From Hyphomicrobium_A sp044507625 (GTDB lineage Bacteria; Pseudomonadota; Alphaproteobacteria; Rhizobiales; Hyphomicrobiaceae): 64,000 nt of DNA. The stretch's first letter is position 1, and each line of letters opens with the position of its first letter. A program made the translations under genes and the position numbers. The notes beneath the pieces were generated by a model that searched no databases, was not told where the DNA came from, and saw only the letters and a list, made by a program, of their open reading frames with translations. This document shows, one piece after another, positions 53,082-61,043 of this stretch. The stretch spans positions 1-64,000 of the forward strand of contig JBIQJE010000018.1 in NCBI GenBank assembly GCA_044507625.1. The letters are read 5' to 3'.

Positions 53082-55319
53082 ATGCCTTTGTCTTCGCCCT
53101 CATCACATGCGCCTTTGCTGCAACGCGCCGTGGAAACATCCGCGTGGAGTGACGGCAACATAGGCGGCGCCACTGTTGACAGACTTATCGATATGGCGAT
53201 CGAGGCCGCGCCGGAATGCGCGCGCCGCCGGGTGATATTGCCGTCCGTTGACTGGGCGTCCGTATCTCCTGACAAGGTCGCAGCCCTGTTCGGCGCCTTT
53301 GCGCAAGCTGGCCTTCCGTGCCCCGGATGGCTAGCGAAGGCCGTTCTGATCGCAGGCCATGTCGTGGCGGAAAACCTCGACCTGCCTTCGCACCTTCGTG
53401 TGCTGCAGCGGGTCAATCGCTTCGCGCGCGACGGCGAAGACGGCGCCGAGATCGACGCTCTCGTCGCAGGCTTGATCGAGGATGATGCGTTCGAAACTGA
53501 CATCGCCGCGGCCATTGTCAAACGCCTGCTTGAAAGCCGTCCTTCCGACGTTGCGCGCAGGCTCGCGTTGGCCCACGCACATCGCACGCACGAACTTCAC
53601 CGTCTGGCCGCCTCTCACGTGCAGGATAGCCTGCGTGATCTGCCTGCGGCGCTTCTGCGACTGACCGGCTTCTCGACGACGCAGCTCTTCGGCGATCCAC
53701 TTGCCGTCGCCTTTGCCGCCGCGGGATGGCGTGCGAGCATTTCCCAAGCGGAGTACGGGACGGCGTTCTCTGAACTCTCCGATCCGGCCCATGAGCACGA
53801 CGCTGTCATTCTCGTAGCGGATCTTGCCGGCTTCGCGCCGCTGGATTGGCGCAATCCGCCGGACGACGAGGCGCGGCGGCTCAGCGAGCGCGTCGACCGC
53901 TTCGGCAGTGCACTAACGGCATTTGCAGAACGCGCCCGGGTGCCACTGTTGATCAACACGATACCGTGCACATCCGCGCCCGGCGCCGGCTTCCTGGACG
54001 GCTGGCATGCCGCCGGCGTTCGTCATGCCATCGAGCGGATCAACCGGTGTATCTTCGAGGTCGCCGCGGCAAGCTCCAATATCGTCGTCGTCGATTCCGA
54101 TCTCGCCCTCGCGGAGCTGCCGCTCGCGCTCCACGTCGATCGCAAGTTATGGTACTATGGCCGCATCGCATACTCGGCCGATGCCACGCGCGCATTGGCG
54201 CACGCCTTTGCGCACGCATGGCAATTGCTGCGCCGCGGGCCGATCAAGGTCTTGGCGATCGATTTCGACAATACGCTATGGGGCGGTGTTTACGGCGATG
54301 ATGGCGTTGAACGGCTACAGTGCGGGCACGATTTTCCCGGCAATACGTTCCGCGATCTGCAACAGGAATGTCTGCGGCTGCGCAGCCAGGGTATCCTGCT
54401 CGCCGCGCTGAGCAAGAACAACGACGATGCGATGACGGTCTTCGAGCGCCATCCGGAGATGGTGCTGAAAAGGACCGATTTCGCCGCTACGGCTGTCAAC
54501 TGGAGCCCAAAGCCGCAGAACATTCGCGCTCTAGCTGCTGAGTTGAACGTGGGGCTGGATAGCTTTCTCTTCATCGACGACAGCCCGCAGGAGCGCGACG
54601 CTATGCGCAGGGCATGCCCGGAAGTGCGCGTTCCGGAAATGCCGGCCGACCTGGCGGAGCGTCCGCTTTGGCTACGGCGCCAGGTCGCGACTTGGCCGGT
54701 TCGGCTGACAGGAGAGGACGGCGCACGCCAGTCGTATTACGCAGCCGCGCGCAGTGCCACGGAGTGGAAGGCGTCCGCGGGCAGCCATGCCGACTTTCTA
54801 CAGGGACTGGAGCAGCAGCTCGTCGTTCGCGCGGTGGACCCCACCACCGTGGCCCGCGTCGCGCAGATGCACCAGCGTACCAACCAGTTCAACCTGACGA
54901 CCCTGCGCAGCACGGAAACGGAGATCGCTGCCATTGCGGCCGATCGCGCGTCGGGTCTCGTCATGTATGGCCGCGTCAGCGATCGGTTCGGCGACCATGG
55001 CATCGTGATAACGGCGGTTTGCGAGATCAACGGCTCCGACGCGGTGCTGCGCTCGTTCCTGATGAGCTGCCGCGTCATTGGCCGCGAGGTTGAGCGCGCG
55101 TTCCTCGGCGAGGTGCTGAAAGCGCTCGCAACCCGTGGCGTCAGCCGTGTGTTCGGAGCGTATATCCCGACCGCCAAGAACGCGCTCGTGCGGGATTTCT
55201 ATCAATCCAGCGGGTTCGAGAAAGTGGAAAATAGCGACAGCCCTGGAACGCGCTGGGTCTTTGAAATATCCGGCAGCGAGTTTCCCGGTTCGCCGTTTGT
55301 AAAGATCGTGGAGCAATGA
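53082..55319 (+). CDS. FkbH-like HAD-IIIC protein with N-terminal SGNH-like and C-terminal GNAT-like regions
   Basis: This 745-residue protein has a HAD-IIIC core from about residue 385 with AIDFDNTLWGG (D394 nucleophile, D396), then ALSKNNDDAM, NWSPKPQN and FIDDSPQER. The C-terminus (about 560-745) resembles the GNAT-like domain of FkbH proteins (RTNQFNLTT, FGDHGIV, MSCRVIGREVE). FkbH-type enzymes load a glyceryl group from 1,3-bisphosphoglycerate onto an ACP, the first step to hydroxy/methoxymalonyl units. The N-terminal 380 residues are typical of long FkbH homologues. An ACP follows immediately. Confidence 0.88.
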   Translation: MPLSSPSSHAPLLQRAVETSAWSDGNIGGATVDRLIDMAIEAAPECARRRVILPSVDWASVSPDKVAALFGAFAQAGLPCPGWLAKAVLIAGHVVAENLDLPSHLRVLQRVNRFARDGEDGAEIDALVAGLIEDDAFETDIAAAIVKRLLESRPSDVARRLALAHAHRTHELHRLAASHVQDSLRDLPAALLRLTGFSTTQLFGDPLAVAFAAAGWRASISQAEYGTAFSELSDPAHEHDAVILVADLAGFAPLDWRNPPDDEARRLSERVDRFGSALTAFAERARVPLLINTIPCTSAPGAGFLDGWHAAGVRHAIERINRCIFEVAAASSNIVVVDSDLALAELPLALHVDRKLWYYGRIAYSADATRALAHAFAHAWQLLRRGPIKVLAIDFDNTLWGGVYGDDGVERLQCGHDFPGNTFRDLQQECLRLRSQGILLAALSKNNDDAMTVFERHPEMVLKRTDFAATAVNWSPKPQNIRALAAELNVGLDSFLFIDDSPQERDAMRRACPEVRVPEMPADLAERPLWLRRQVATWPVRLTGEDGARQSYYAAARSATEWKASAGSHADFLQGLEQQLVVRAVDPTTVARVAQMHQRTNQFNLTTLRSTETEIAAIAADRASGLVMYGRVSDRFGDHGIVITAVCEINGSDAVLRSFLMSCRVIGREVERAFLGEVLKALATRGVSRVFGAYIPTAKNALVRDFYQSSGFEKVENSDSPGTRWVFEISGSEFPGSPFVKIVEQ

Positions 55320-55574
55320 ATGGACGTTGAGATCCCGACCCGCGTGCCGTCCTACCCGGAAATCGCAGCGATATTCGATGACGTGTTCCAATACACGGGG
55401 CCCCTGACGGCATCGACATCGCCGCGCGATGTCGACCGATGGGACTCACTGCAGCACATCGCGCTCGTTCAGGCGATCGAGACGACCTTTGGCATCAAGC
55501 TGTCGATGGACGAGATGATGGAGATTCAAAGCGTTGGCGACATCGAGCGGATTTTGCACCGCTACGGCGTCTAA
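55320..55574 (+). CDS. Acyl carrier protein partnered with FkbH
   Basis: This 84-residue carrier protein has the phosphopantetheine site S43 in DRWDSLQHIALV. Its ATG directly follows the FkbH stop (TGAATG), so translation is coupled and it is the likely glyceryl acceptor. It differs from the AcpXL carrier in lacking the WxxxVNEGK tail, so the region encodes two distinct ACPs. The stop overlaps that of the convergent MaoC-like gene. Confidence 0.9.
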   Translation: MDVEIPTRVPSYPEIAAIFDDVFQYTGPLTASTSPRDVDRWDSLQHIALVQAIETTFGIKLSMDEMMEIQSVGDIERILHRYGV

Positions 55575-56566
55575 GCGGCGCCGACGGGGCGCTTTTGCAG
55601 GAGGAACTGCGGGTAGAACGACACGACGCGCGTGCCCTCCCGATTGATCCCCTCCGTTCCGAGCACGAGCATGCCCCACTCTTTCGTTATGCCAGCGCCG
55701 ACCTTGTGATCGACCCAGCTCGTGAAGGTGATGCAGTCGCCTTCAAGGATTGGGGCGTGCCAGCTTAGGCTGCGCACGCCGATCGCGGGCCCGAGCAGGG
55801 GAACCGGCTGCGCATTCAGCGAAAGCCATTCGGATTCGCTGTGGTAGTAGTCCACCATCTGCCGCGTCCATCTCGCGATCGTATGCCAGCCGCATACCGA
55901 GCGCGAGAGGGGCCTCTCCGCCGACGCGCCGGCATCGGCGGCGTGATCGCCGACGATGCTGCGGTACGTGCGGATCGACGCCGCATCGAAACAGCAGGGG
56001 CGAAAGGTGATCTCATCGCCGACGCGCACGTCTTCGAAATATCGGACGAGGTGACCGCCGCTATTCCGGGTGACTGCGGATGTCCGCCGGTAGATATCGG
56101 CGCAGTCCGCGGTGCCGGCCATAGGGGCTCCTGCGGCGATGAGAACGAGCGCGCAATTGATGCGCAGCGCGAGTGCGCCGTTCGATTTCGTCACGATAAT
56201 GGTTGCCGCGCGGGCGCCCTCCACCGCGCATGCACGTAAGCTGCGCGTAGAGCCCCAAAGTAGTTCGACCGATGCAGCTTCACCGGGGCGCACCGGCTGC
56301 AGCCAGCGGATCTCCTCCACGGCAAGAATCTGGGGCCGGACGGAAAGCCGTGAAAAGAATCGCTCGATCTGGCCCATTGCCAGGATGCAGGTATGCCATC
56401 CCGATGGAGACAGCCCCTGCAGCGGCGTCAGCTTTGCCGCCGCCTCGTCGAGGTGCTGGGCCTGCGGATCGTATTCACGGGCGAAGCGGGTGATCGCTTC
56501 CGGCGCTATTTCAAACGTGCCGATGTCGCACAGGGCGCCATGCTTGAAGTCGACGGGAGAGTTCAT
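55571..56566 (-). CDS. Two-hotdog MaoC-like dehydratase/hydratase-type protein
   Basis: This 331-residue protein has two MaoC-like halves. The first (about 15-150) contains FEIAPEAITRFAREYDPQAQHLDE; the second (about 165-331) contains VRYFEDVRVGDEITFRP and GDHAADAGASAE in place of a clear D-x5-H. It has the size of alphaproteobacterial dehydratases with a degenerate second or first site, so catalysis may be in one half only. It is divergent from the regulator gene, with the FNR-like boxes between, and convergent with the ACP. Its role is presumably hydration or dehydration of the same acyl product. Confidence 0.8.
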   Translation of the reverse strand: MNSPVDFKHGALCDIGTFEIAPEAITRFAREYDPQAQHLDEAAAKLTPLQGLSPSGWHTCILAMGQIERFFSRLSVRPQILAVEEIRWLQPVRPGEAASVELLWGSTRSLRACAVEGARAATIIVTKSNGALALRINCALVLIAAGAPMAGTADCADIYRRTSAVTRNSGGHLVRYFEDVRVGDEITFRPCCFDAASIRTYRSIVGDHAADAGASAERPLSRSVCGWHTIARWTRQMVDYYHSESEWLSLNAQPVPLLGPAIGVRSLSWHAPILEGDCITFTSWVDHKVGAGITKEWGMLVLGTEGINREGTRVVSFYPQFLLQKRPVGAA

Positions 56567-56698
56567 GGCATCGCCCCGCGGTTGGCGCGGTGCGCCTGTA
56601 GAATCGGCCGGAAGGCCGCATCGCTCGCTGGCACCATTTCCGATCTCCGGCTGCGATCTGACGAATAGCGGAGATACGTCTTCCGGCGGAAACCCACC

Positions 56699-56712
56699 TT
56701 AACTTCAGTTAA
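56699..56712. promoter_or_regulatory. Perfect palindrome TTAAC-TTCA-GTTAA
   Basis: A perfect 5-4-5 inverted repeat between the MaoC-like (minus) and Crp/Fnr (plus) genes, about 133 bases from each start. Best member of the set of FNR/Dnr-like boxes. Confidence 0.7.
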
Positions 56713-56768
56713 ACGGCTCTGCGGCGCCCTGGGGGGCCTGGGGTGCGCCAATTATGCGCGCTAAAGGC

Positions 56769-56782
56769 TTGCGTTAAATCAA
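56769..56782. promoter_or_regulatory. FNR/FixK-like box TTGCG-TTAA-ATCAA
   Basis: A second FNR-type motif in the same gap, with a classic ATCAA right arm and a TTGCG left arm. It lies 54 bases upstream of the regulator ATG, suggesting autoregulation or control by a separate FixK/NnrR-type protein. Confidence 0.5.
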
Positions 56783-56835
56783 GTTCTCCGAAGCCCGGGA
56801 GGATCAGGGTATCGCAGCGCAGTGCGGTACTTCAC

Positions 56836-57531
56836 ATGAATACTAACGACCACGACGCGATCGCGATGACGCCCCTGTTCCGCGGATTGACGCCGCAGAT
56901 GTCACGGGCGCTCGTCGGGAAATCACAGCCGCGCAGCTACGATAAGGGCACGATACTGTTCCACCAGGGTGAGCCGGCATCGGCATTTTTCATCATCCTG
57001 GAGGGGTGGGTGAAGATCTACCGCACCACGCCTGACGGTCTCGAGGTCGTATTGCATGTCTTCAAGCGCGGCGAATCCTTCGCCGAGGTCGCCATGTTCC
57101 TTGGCGGACGCTATCCGGCCAGCGCGGAAACCGTCGCGCCCTCGCGCCTGTTGAAGATCGACGGCGAACTCTTCCGCGCGCGCATCAACGAGCGGCCGCA
57201 GCTCGCGATGTCCATGCTCGCGTCCGCCTCATATCAGCTGAAGATGCTGGTGGAGCAAATAGAGCAGATCAAGGTGAGATCCGCTCCGCAGCGGATCGCG
57301 GACTTCTTGATCAGAATTACTCCAGCTCAAGAGGGCGCGGCGGTCGTCGAGCTTCCATTTGAGAAGGGGCTGCTCGCCAACCGCCTCGGCATGAAGCCGG
57401 AGAGTTTCTCCCGCGCACTGGGGCGGTTGCGCGCCTACGGTGTCGCGGTCGAGCGTGAGGTCATCCGCATCGACGACGTCGGCCGGCTGCGCCGGCTTAT
57501 CGAATATGTCGATGAAGACGCCCACGACTGA
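56836..57531 (+). CDS. Crp/Fnr-family transcription regulator (Dnr-like, no Fe-S cysteines)
   Basis: The protein has 231 residues from the ATG at 56836; an upstream ATG at 56743 would add 31 unconserved residues. The N-terminal cyclic-nucleotide-binding-type beta roll contains GTILFHQGEPASAFFIILEG and ESFAEVAMFLGGRYPASA. The C-terminal helix-turn-helix (about 175-225) has the recognition helix KPESFSRALGRL. The E-x2-S-R signature is that of FNR/FixK/Dnr proteins, which bind TTGAT-like half sites, unlike Crp (R-E-x3-R). FNR's N-terminal cysteines are absent, so it is not an Fe-S oxygen sensor; a haem/NO-sensing Dnr-type role is possible. It is the obvious candidate to bind the boxes nearby. 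Confidence 0.85.
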   Translation: MNTNDHDAIAMTPLFRGLTPQMSRALVGKSQPRSYDKGTILFHQGEPASAFFIILEGWVKIYRTTPDGLEVVLHVFKRGESFAEVAMFLGGRYPASAETVAPSRLLKIDGELFRARINERPQLAMSMLASASYQLKMLVEQIEQIKVRSAPQRIADFLIRITPAQEGAAVVELPFEKGLLANRLGMKPESFSRALGRLRAYGVAVEREVIRIDDVGRLRRLIEYVDEDAHD

Positions 57532-57694
57532 TTGTCCGCCTGATCAAGTTGCCGTGAGATCGAGTGATGAGCCGCTGAGTACAGCCGCGCTCCGGCTGAG
57601 AGCACGCACGAAACGCGCGTAATCACGCGCGTTTCGGCGATTCTCCATCGCAAGCGGCGTAGCGGAAACCGCCGGGCGCGCGCACCCGCGCCCT

Positions 57695-57708
57695 TTAACG
57701 AAAGTCAA
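57695..57708. promoter_or_regulatory. FNR/Dnr-like box TTAAC-GAAA-GTCAA
   Basis: The motif lies 78 bases upstream of the pqqA ATG, in the same arrangement as the box near acpXL. A ribosome site AGGAGGAAAG precedes pqqA. Confidence 0.65.
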
Positions 57709-57785
57709 TCCAGCAAAGCGTCCGTGCGGCGATAGTCGACGCCTGCGAGCGCACGCTCGCTTCGATCGAAACAGGAGGAAAGATC

Positions 57786-57902
57786 ATGAGGTATCTCGAG
57801 CCAGCCGCGTTCGGTGGCGTCGCAGTGAAGAAATGGGTCGAGCCCGCGTACTGCGACGTGCGCCTCGGCTTTGAAGTGACCGCCTACGTCTACGTGCGGT
57901 GA
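57786..57902 (+). CDS. pqqA: PqqA: precursor peptide of pyrroloquinoline quinone
   Basis: This 38-residue peptide is short enough to be missed by length filters. Its C-terminal half, KKWVEPAYCDVRLGFEVTAY, closely follows the classical PqqA pattern W-x-P-x(3)-D-x-R-L-G-x-E-V-T-x-Y, so E30 and Y34 are the residues that PqqE joins. The N-terminal 16 residues are an extension. The ribosome site AGGAGG is strong and the peptide is translated just ahead of pqqD (TGATG overlap). PQQ is the cofactor of periplasmic dehydrogenases. Confidence 0.9.
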   Translation: MRYLEPAAFGGVAVKKWVEPAYCDVRLGFEVTAYVYVR

Positions 57903-57940
57903 TGGATAGGGAGCACCGCTCCCTAATCGTGGAGGAGCAT

Positions 57941-58228
57941 ATGGAGACTGAAAGACCGCTGCGGTTCGAGGATGTGGTCGAGCTTGATCCTAACTACCAC
58001 TTCCGGTGGGAAGAGCCACAGCAGTCCCATGTGCTCCTCTACCCCGAAGGAATCGTGAAGCTCAATCCGACGGCAGCTTCGATCCTGGAGCGATGTACGG
58101 ATGGACGCACGATCGATGAGGTCGCCGGCGCGCTTTCGTACGTCTACGCGGGCGCAAATCTCCGCAAAGACGTTTTGAAATTTTTGGAGGTGGCTCATGC
58201 CAAAGGCTGGGTCCGGGTTAAGCCTTGA
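57941..58228 (+). CDS. pqqD: PqqD: peptide chaperone for PqqE
   Basis: The protein has 95 residues from the ATG at 57941, which follows GGAGGAG and gives the usual PqqD length; an ATG at 57902 that overlaps the pqqA stop would add 13 residues. The PqqD signatures are present: LDPNYHFRWEE, LLYPEGIVKLNPTAASILER, and DGRTIDEVA followed by a D-V-x2-FL motif. PqqD binds PqqA and delivers it to PqqE. Its stop overlaps the PqqE start by 32 bases. Confidence 0.9.
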   Translation: METERPLRFEDVVELDPNYHFRWEEPQQSHVLLYPEGIVKLNPTAASILERCTDGRTIDEVAGALSYVYAGANLRKDVLKFLEVAHAKGWVRVKP

Positions 58229-59345
58229 TGGCCTCGGCATGCCGCTGTGGCTGGTGCTGGAGTTGACCTACAAGTGTCCGCTAAAATGTCCGTGGTGCAG
58301 CAACCCGGTCGATTTCAACCGCTACCGCAACGAGCTCAGCACCGATGAGTGGAAAGACGTGCTTCGCCAGGGCCGGCGGCTCGGGTCGGTGCAATTGGGC
58401 TTCTCCGGGGGCGAGCCGATGCTGCGCCGGGATCTCGAGGAGCTCGTCGAGGAAGCCGATCGCCTCGGCTACTACACCAACTTGATAACCTCCGGCGTCG
58501 GCCTCAACGAGGAACGCCTGCGCGATCTGAAGAAGGCCGGCCTCAAGCAGGTGCAATTGAGCATCCAGGCCTGCGACCAGGAGCTGAATGAGAAGCTCGT
58601 CGGTGTCGACGTGTTCGACCATAAGGTCGAGATCGCGCGCGCGATAAAGGCCGAAGGGCTGCCGATGGTGCTGAACGTGCCCGTCAGCCGCTACAACATC
58701 GACCAGACGGAGCGGCTGATCGAATTGGCCGCGGACCTCGGCGTCGAGTACGTCGAGTTCGCGAACCTTCAGTATTACAACTGGGCGCTCCTCAACCGGT
58801 CCGAGCTTCTGCCGACGCGTGAGCAACTCGCGCGGTCCGAGGCCGCGGTCAACGCGGCGCGCAAGCGCCTCGGAAAGCGTTTGACGATCTTCTTCGTCGT
58901 TCCCGACTACTACGATAAGCGCCCGAAGGCCTGCATGAACGGCTGGGGATCGATCCACCTCACGATTGCGCCTGACGGAACCGCGCTTCCCTGCCAGGAG
59001 GCGCGCCTCATCAAGAGCATCGAGTTCGCAAACGTGCGCAATCATTCGCTGGAGTGGATTTGGAAGGAATCGCCCTCCTTCAACGCATTCCGCGGCGATG
59101 GATGGATGAAAGAGCCGTGCCGCAGCTGCAGCGAGAAGGAACGCGACTTCGGCGGCTGCCGCTGCCAGGCCTATCTCTTCACCGGGGATGCGGCGAACAC
59201 CGATCCGGTCTGTTCGAAGTCGCAGCACCGGCATGTCATCGACGGCCTGATCGGCCGCGCGGAGGAGCGCGGCGCCAAGGAGCAGAACAAACTGGTGATG
59301 CGCGAGCGCGGCGTCGCCCCGCCGGAAGATGCAAACAGATGCTAG
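58197..59345 (+). CDS. pqqE: PqqE: radical SAM peptide cyclase
   Basis: The protein has 382 residues from the ATG at 58197 with GGAGG upstream. The radical SAM cluster is C27-x3-C31-x2-C34 in TYKCPLKCPWCSNP, preceded by the usual LELTYKC. Additional [4Fe-4S] SPASM-type cysteines occur at the C-terminus (LPCQEAR, KEPCRSCSEKERDFGGCRCQAY). PqqE forms the C-C bond between Glu and Tyr of PqqA. It is of normal length (about 375). No pqqB, pqqC or pqqF is present in the window. Confidence 0.93.
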   Translation: MPKAGSGLSLDGLGMPLWLVLELTYKCPLKCPWCSNPVDFNRYRNELSTDEWKDVLRQGRRLGSVQLGFSGGEPMLRRDLEELVEEADRLGYYTNLITSGVGLNEERLRDLKKAGLKQVQLSIQACDQELNEKLVGVDVFDHKVEIARAIKAEGLPMVLNVPVSRYNIDQTERLIELAADLGVEYVEFANLQYYNWALLNRSELLPTREQLARSEAAVNAARKRLGKRLTIFFVVPDYYDKRPKACMNGWGSIHLTIAPDGTALPCQEARLIKSIEFANVRNHSLEWIWKESPSFNAFRGDGWMKEPCRSCSEKERDFGGCRCQAYLFTGDAANTDPVCSKSQHRHVIDGLIGRAEERGAKEQNKLVMRERGVAPPEDANRC

Positions 59346-59382
59346 CGCCAGGTTTGACGTTGGGTTGGGGCGGAAGCGCCGA

Positions 59383-59886
59383 ATGGAACTGACAACTTTA
59401 GAGCTGGCAGCACGCTGGCTGCATATCTCGGGCGTGATTGTCTGGGTCGGACACAACTGGGTCAACGTCGTCAACAATCCGGTGTTCCGCAGGGTTCTGC
59501 CGGCCGATCCGCCCGAAGCGGCACGCGAGGTCTTCATCGCCGCCTCGAAGCGGGAACACGGCATTTTCCGCCATGCATCGCTGATCGTCTGGGCGACGGG
59601 GATCTTTCTCTTGTGGCGCCGCGGCGATTTGGTTGAGGCGCTCACGCTCACGGGTTCTTCGGCGGTCATTGGTTGCGGGGCATGGGTTGGCATGCTCATG
59701 GTCGCCAACCTGTGGCTGGTGCTGTGGCCGCACCAGAAGAAGGTGCTGGGATTCGTGCAGGCCGACGTTCAGGAACGGCTGCGCTGTGCGCGCATCACGT
59801 TCCTGTCGTCCCGTGTGAACACGGTGCTGTCGCTCATAACGATCACGCTGATGATCGCCGGTGCACATGGCGGAAGCATCTTCTGA
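59383..59886 (+). CDS. PuuD/urate-oxidase-N-terminal-like membrane protein
   Basis: The protein has 167 residues from the ATG at 59383. About four membrane segments are seen: 7-27, 66-80, 86-110 and 143-160. A conserved-looking first helix with WLHISGVIVWVGHNW resembles the membrane domain of the urate hydroxylase PuuD (pfam06181-type), including histidines that could ligate haem. It is in line with pqqE, 37 bases downstream, and is followed by the aminotransferase gene. A role in electron transfer is inference. Confidence 0.6.
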   Translation: MELTTLELAARWLHISGVIVWVGHNWVNVVNNPVFRRVLPADPPEAAREVFIAASKREHGIFRHASLIVWATGIFLLWRRGDLVEALTLTGSSAVIGCGAWVGMLMVANLWLVLWPHQKKVLGFVQADVQERLRCARITFLSSRVNTVLSLITITLMIAGAHGGSIF

Positions 59887-59890
59887 AGCG

Positions 59891-60988
59891 ATGCCAAAGC
59901 GCGTCTTCAGTTTTGCGGCCGGTTCCTGCCCATTGCCCCTGCAGGTGAAGGAGCAAGTCGCGCGCGACATCATCGACTGGGAAGGACGCGGCCTCTCCGC
60001 ACTCGAGATTCCATTCACGAGCGCAGAATTCGAAGCGGTCCTGACGGCAGCCAAAGACGATCTGCGGCTCCTGCTCGGAATACCGCGATCCTACGAGGTG
60101 CTCTTCCTGCAAGGCGGGGCGACAGCGCAGTTTGGGATGCTGCCGCTGAATTTGCGCGGGCCGGCGGGCCACTGCGAATATGTCGAGAGCGGATACTGGT
60201 CGCGCCGCGCGATCGCCGAGGCCCAGGGTGTATGCGGTGGCAGTAACGGCGCACGCGGCGTGCGCGTCATCGCCACGGGCACCGCAACCCGGCCGCCGAG
60301 CCCTGGCACGTGGCGTCATGGGCCAGGCGCCGCCTATTGCCATTTCACCAGTAACGAGTCGGCTGACGGGCTCCAGTTCCGCGACTTTCCCAATGGCGGA
60401 GAAGCACCGTTGGTGGTCGATATGACGGGCGACTTCCTCACGCGCCCGGTTCCGGTAAATCGTTTCGGGCTCATCTATGCAAGCGCGCAGAAGTCGCTCG
60501 GCGCGACCGGTTTGACCATTGTGATCGTGCGTGCCGATCTATTGGACCGGGCGCGGGCCGACATCCCGGTGCCGTTCAATTATGCGCTGCAGACCGCCGC
60601 CGGGTCGAAGGTCAATACGCCGCCGGCATTCGCGATCATGATCGCCGCACGCATGCTGCGATGGCTGGTCGAAAGCGGCGGACTTCAGTTCGCGTCGATG
60701 CAAGGCCGTGAGAGGAGCGCAAAGCTATACGCTGCCATCGACGCAAGCGGATTTTACCGCGCGCCCATTGCATGCGACGCCCGCTCGGCGGTGAATGTCT
60801 GCTTCCATCTTCCAAACGAGCGCCTCGAAGAAGTGTTCGCGCACGAAGCCGAAACGCACGGGCTCCTCCACCTGCGTGGCCATCCTCGCGTGGGTGGGCT
60901 GCGTGCATCGATCTTCAATGCGACGCCGGACGAGGCTATCGAGGCGCTGCTTGATTTCATGGACGAATTCCGGGTGCGCAACGTCTGA
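59891..60988 (+). CDS. SerC-like (phosphoserine aminotransferase-type) PLP enzyme
   Basis: The protein has 365 residues from the ATG at 59891, where SerC homology starts (MPKRVFSFAAGSCPLP); a GTG at 59861 would overlap the upstream gene. The PLP lysine is K201 in SAQKSLGATG, and GGATAQFGMLPLN forms the phosphate-binding loop. SerC converts 3-phosphohydroxypyruvate to phosphoserine. The typical HVCSNETI reads HFTSNESADG here, so the substrate may differ. It is unusual as the last gene of a pqq operon; it might serve a dedicated biosynthetic step. Confidence 0.82.
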   Translation: MPKRVFSFAAGSCPLPLQVKEQVARDIIDWEGRGLSALEIPFTSAEFEAVLTAAKDDLRLLLGIPRSYEVLFLQGGATAQFGMLPLNLRGPAGHCEYVESGYWSRRAIAEAQGVCGGSNGARGVRVIATGTATRPPSPGTWRHGPGAAYCHFTSNESADGLQFRDFPNGGEAPLVVDMTGDFLTRPVPVNRFGLIYASAQKSLGATGLTIVIVRADLLDRARADIPVPFNYALQTAAGSKVNTPPAFAIMIAARMLRWLVESGGLQFASMQGRERSAKLYAAIDASGFYRAPIACDARSAVNVCFHLPNERLEEVFAHEAETHGLLHLRGHPRVGGLRASIFNATPDEAIEALLDFMDEFRVRNV

Positions 60989-61043
60989 CGCTGGCGAATG
61001 AAACAGTTCCAACAGCGTATGCTCGCCGAGTAGGGAGCGAGGG

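Noticed and set aside
56836..57531. Classical oxygen-sensing FNR
   Set aside because: The N-terminal cysteines required for the Fe-S cluster are missing; only the DNA-recognition signature is shared.
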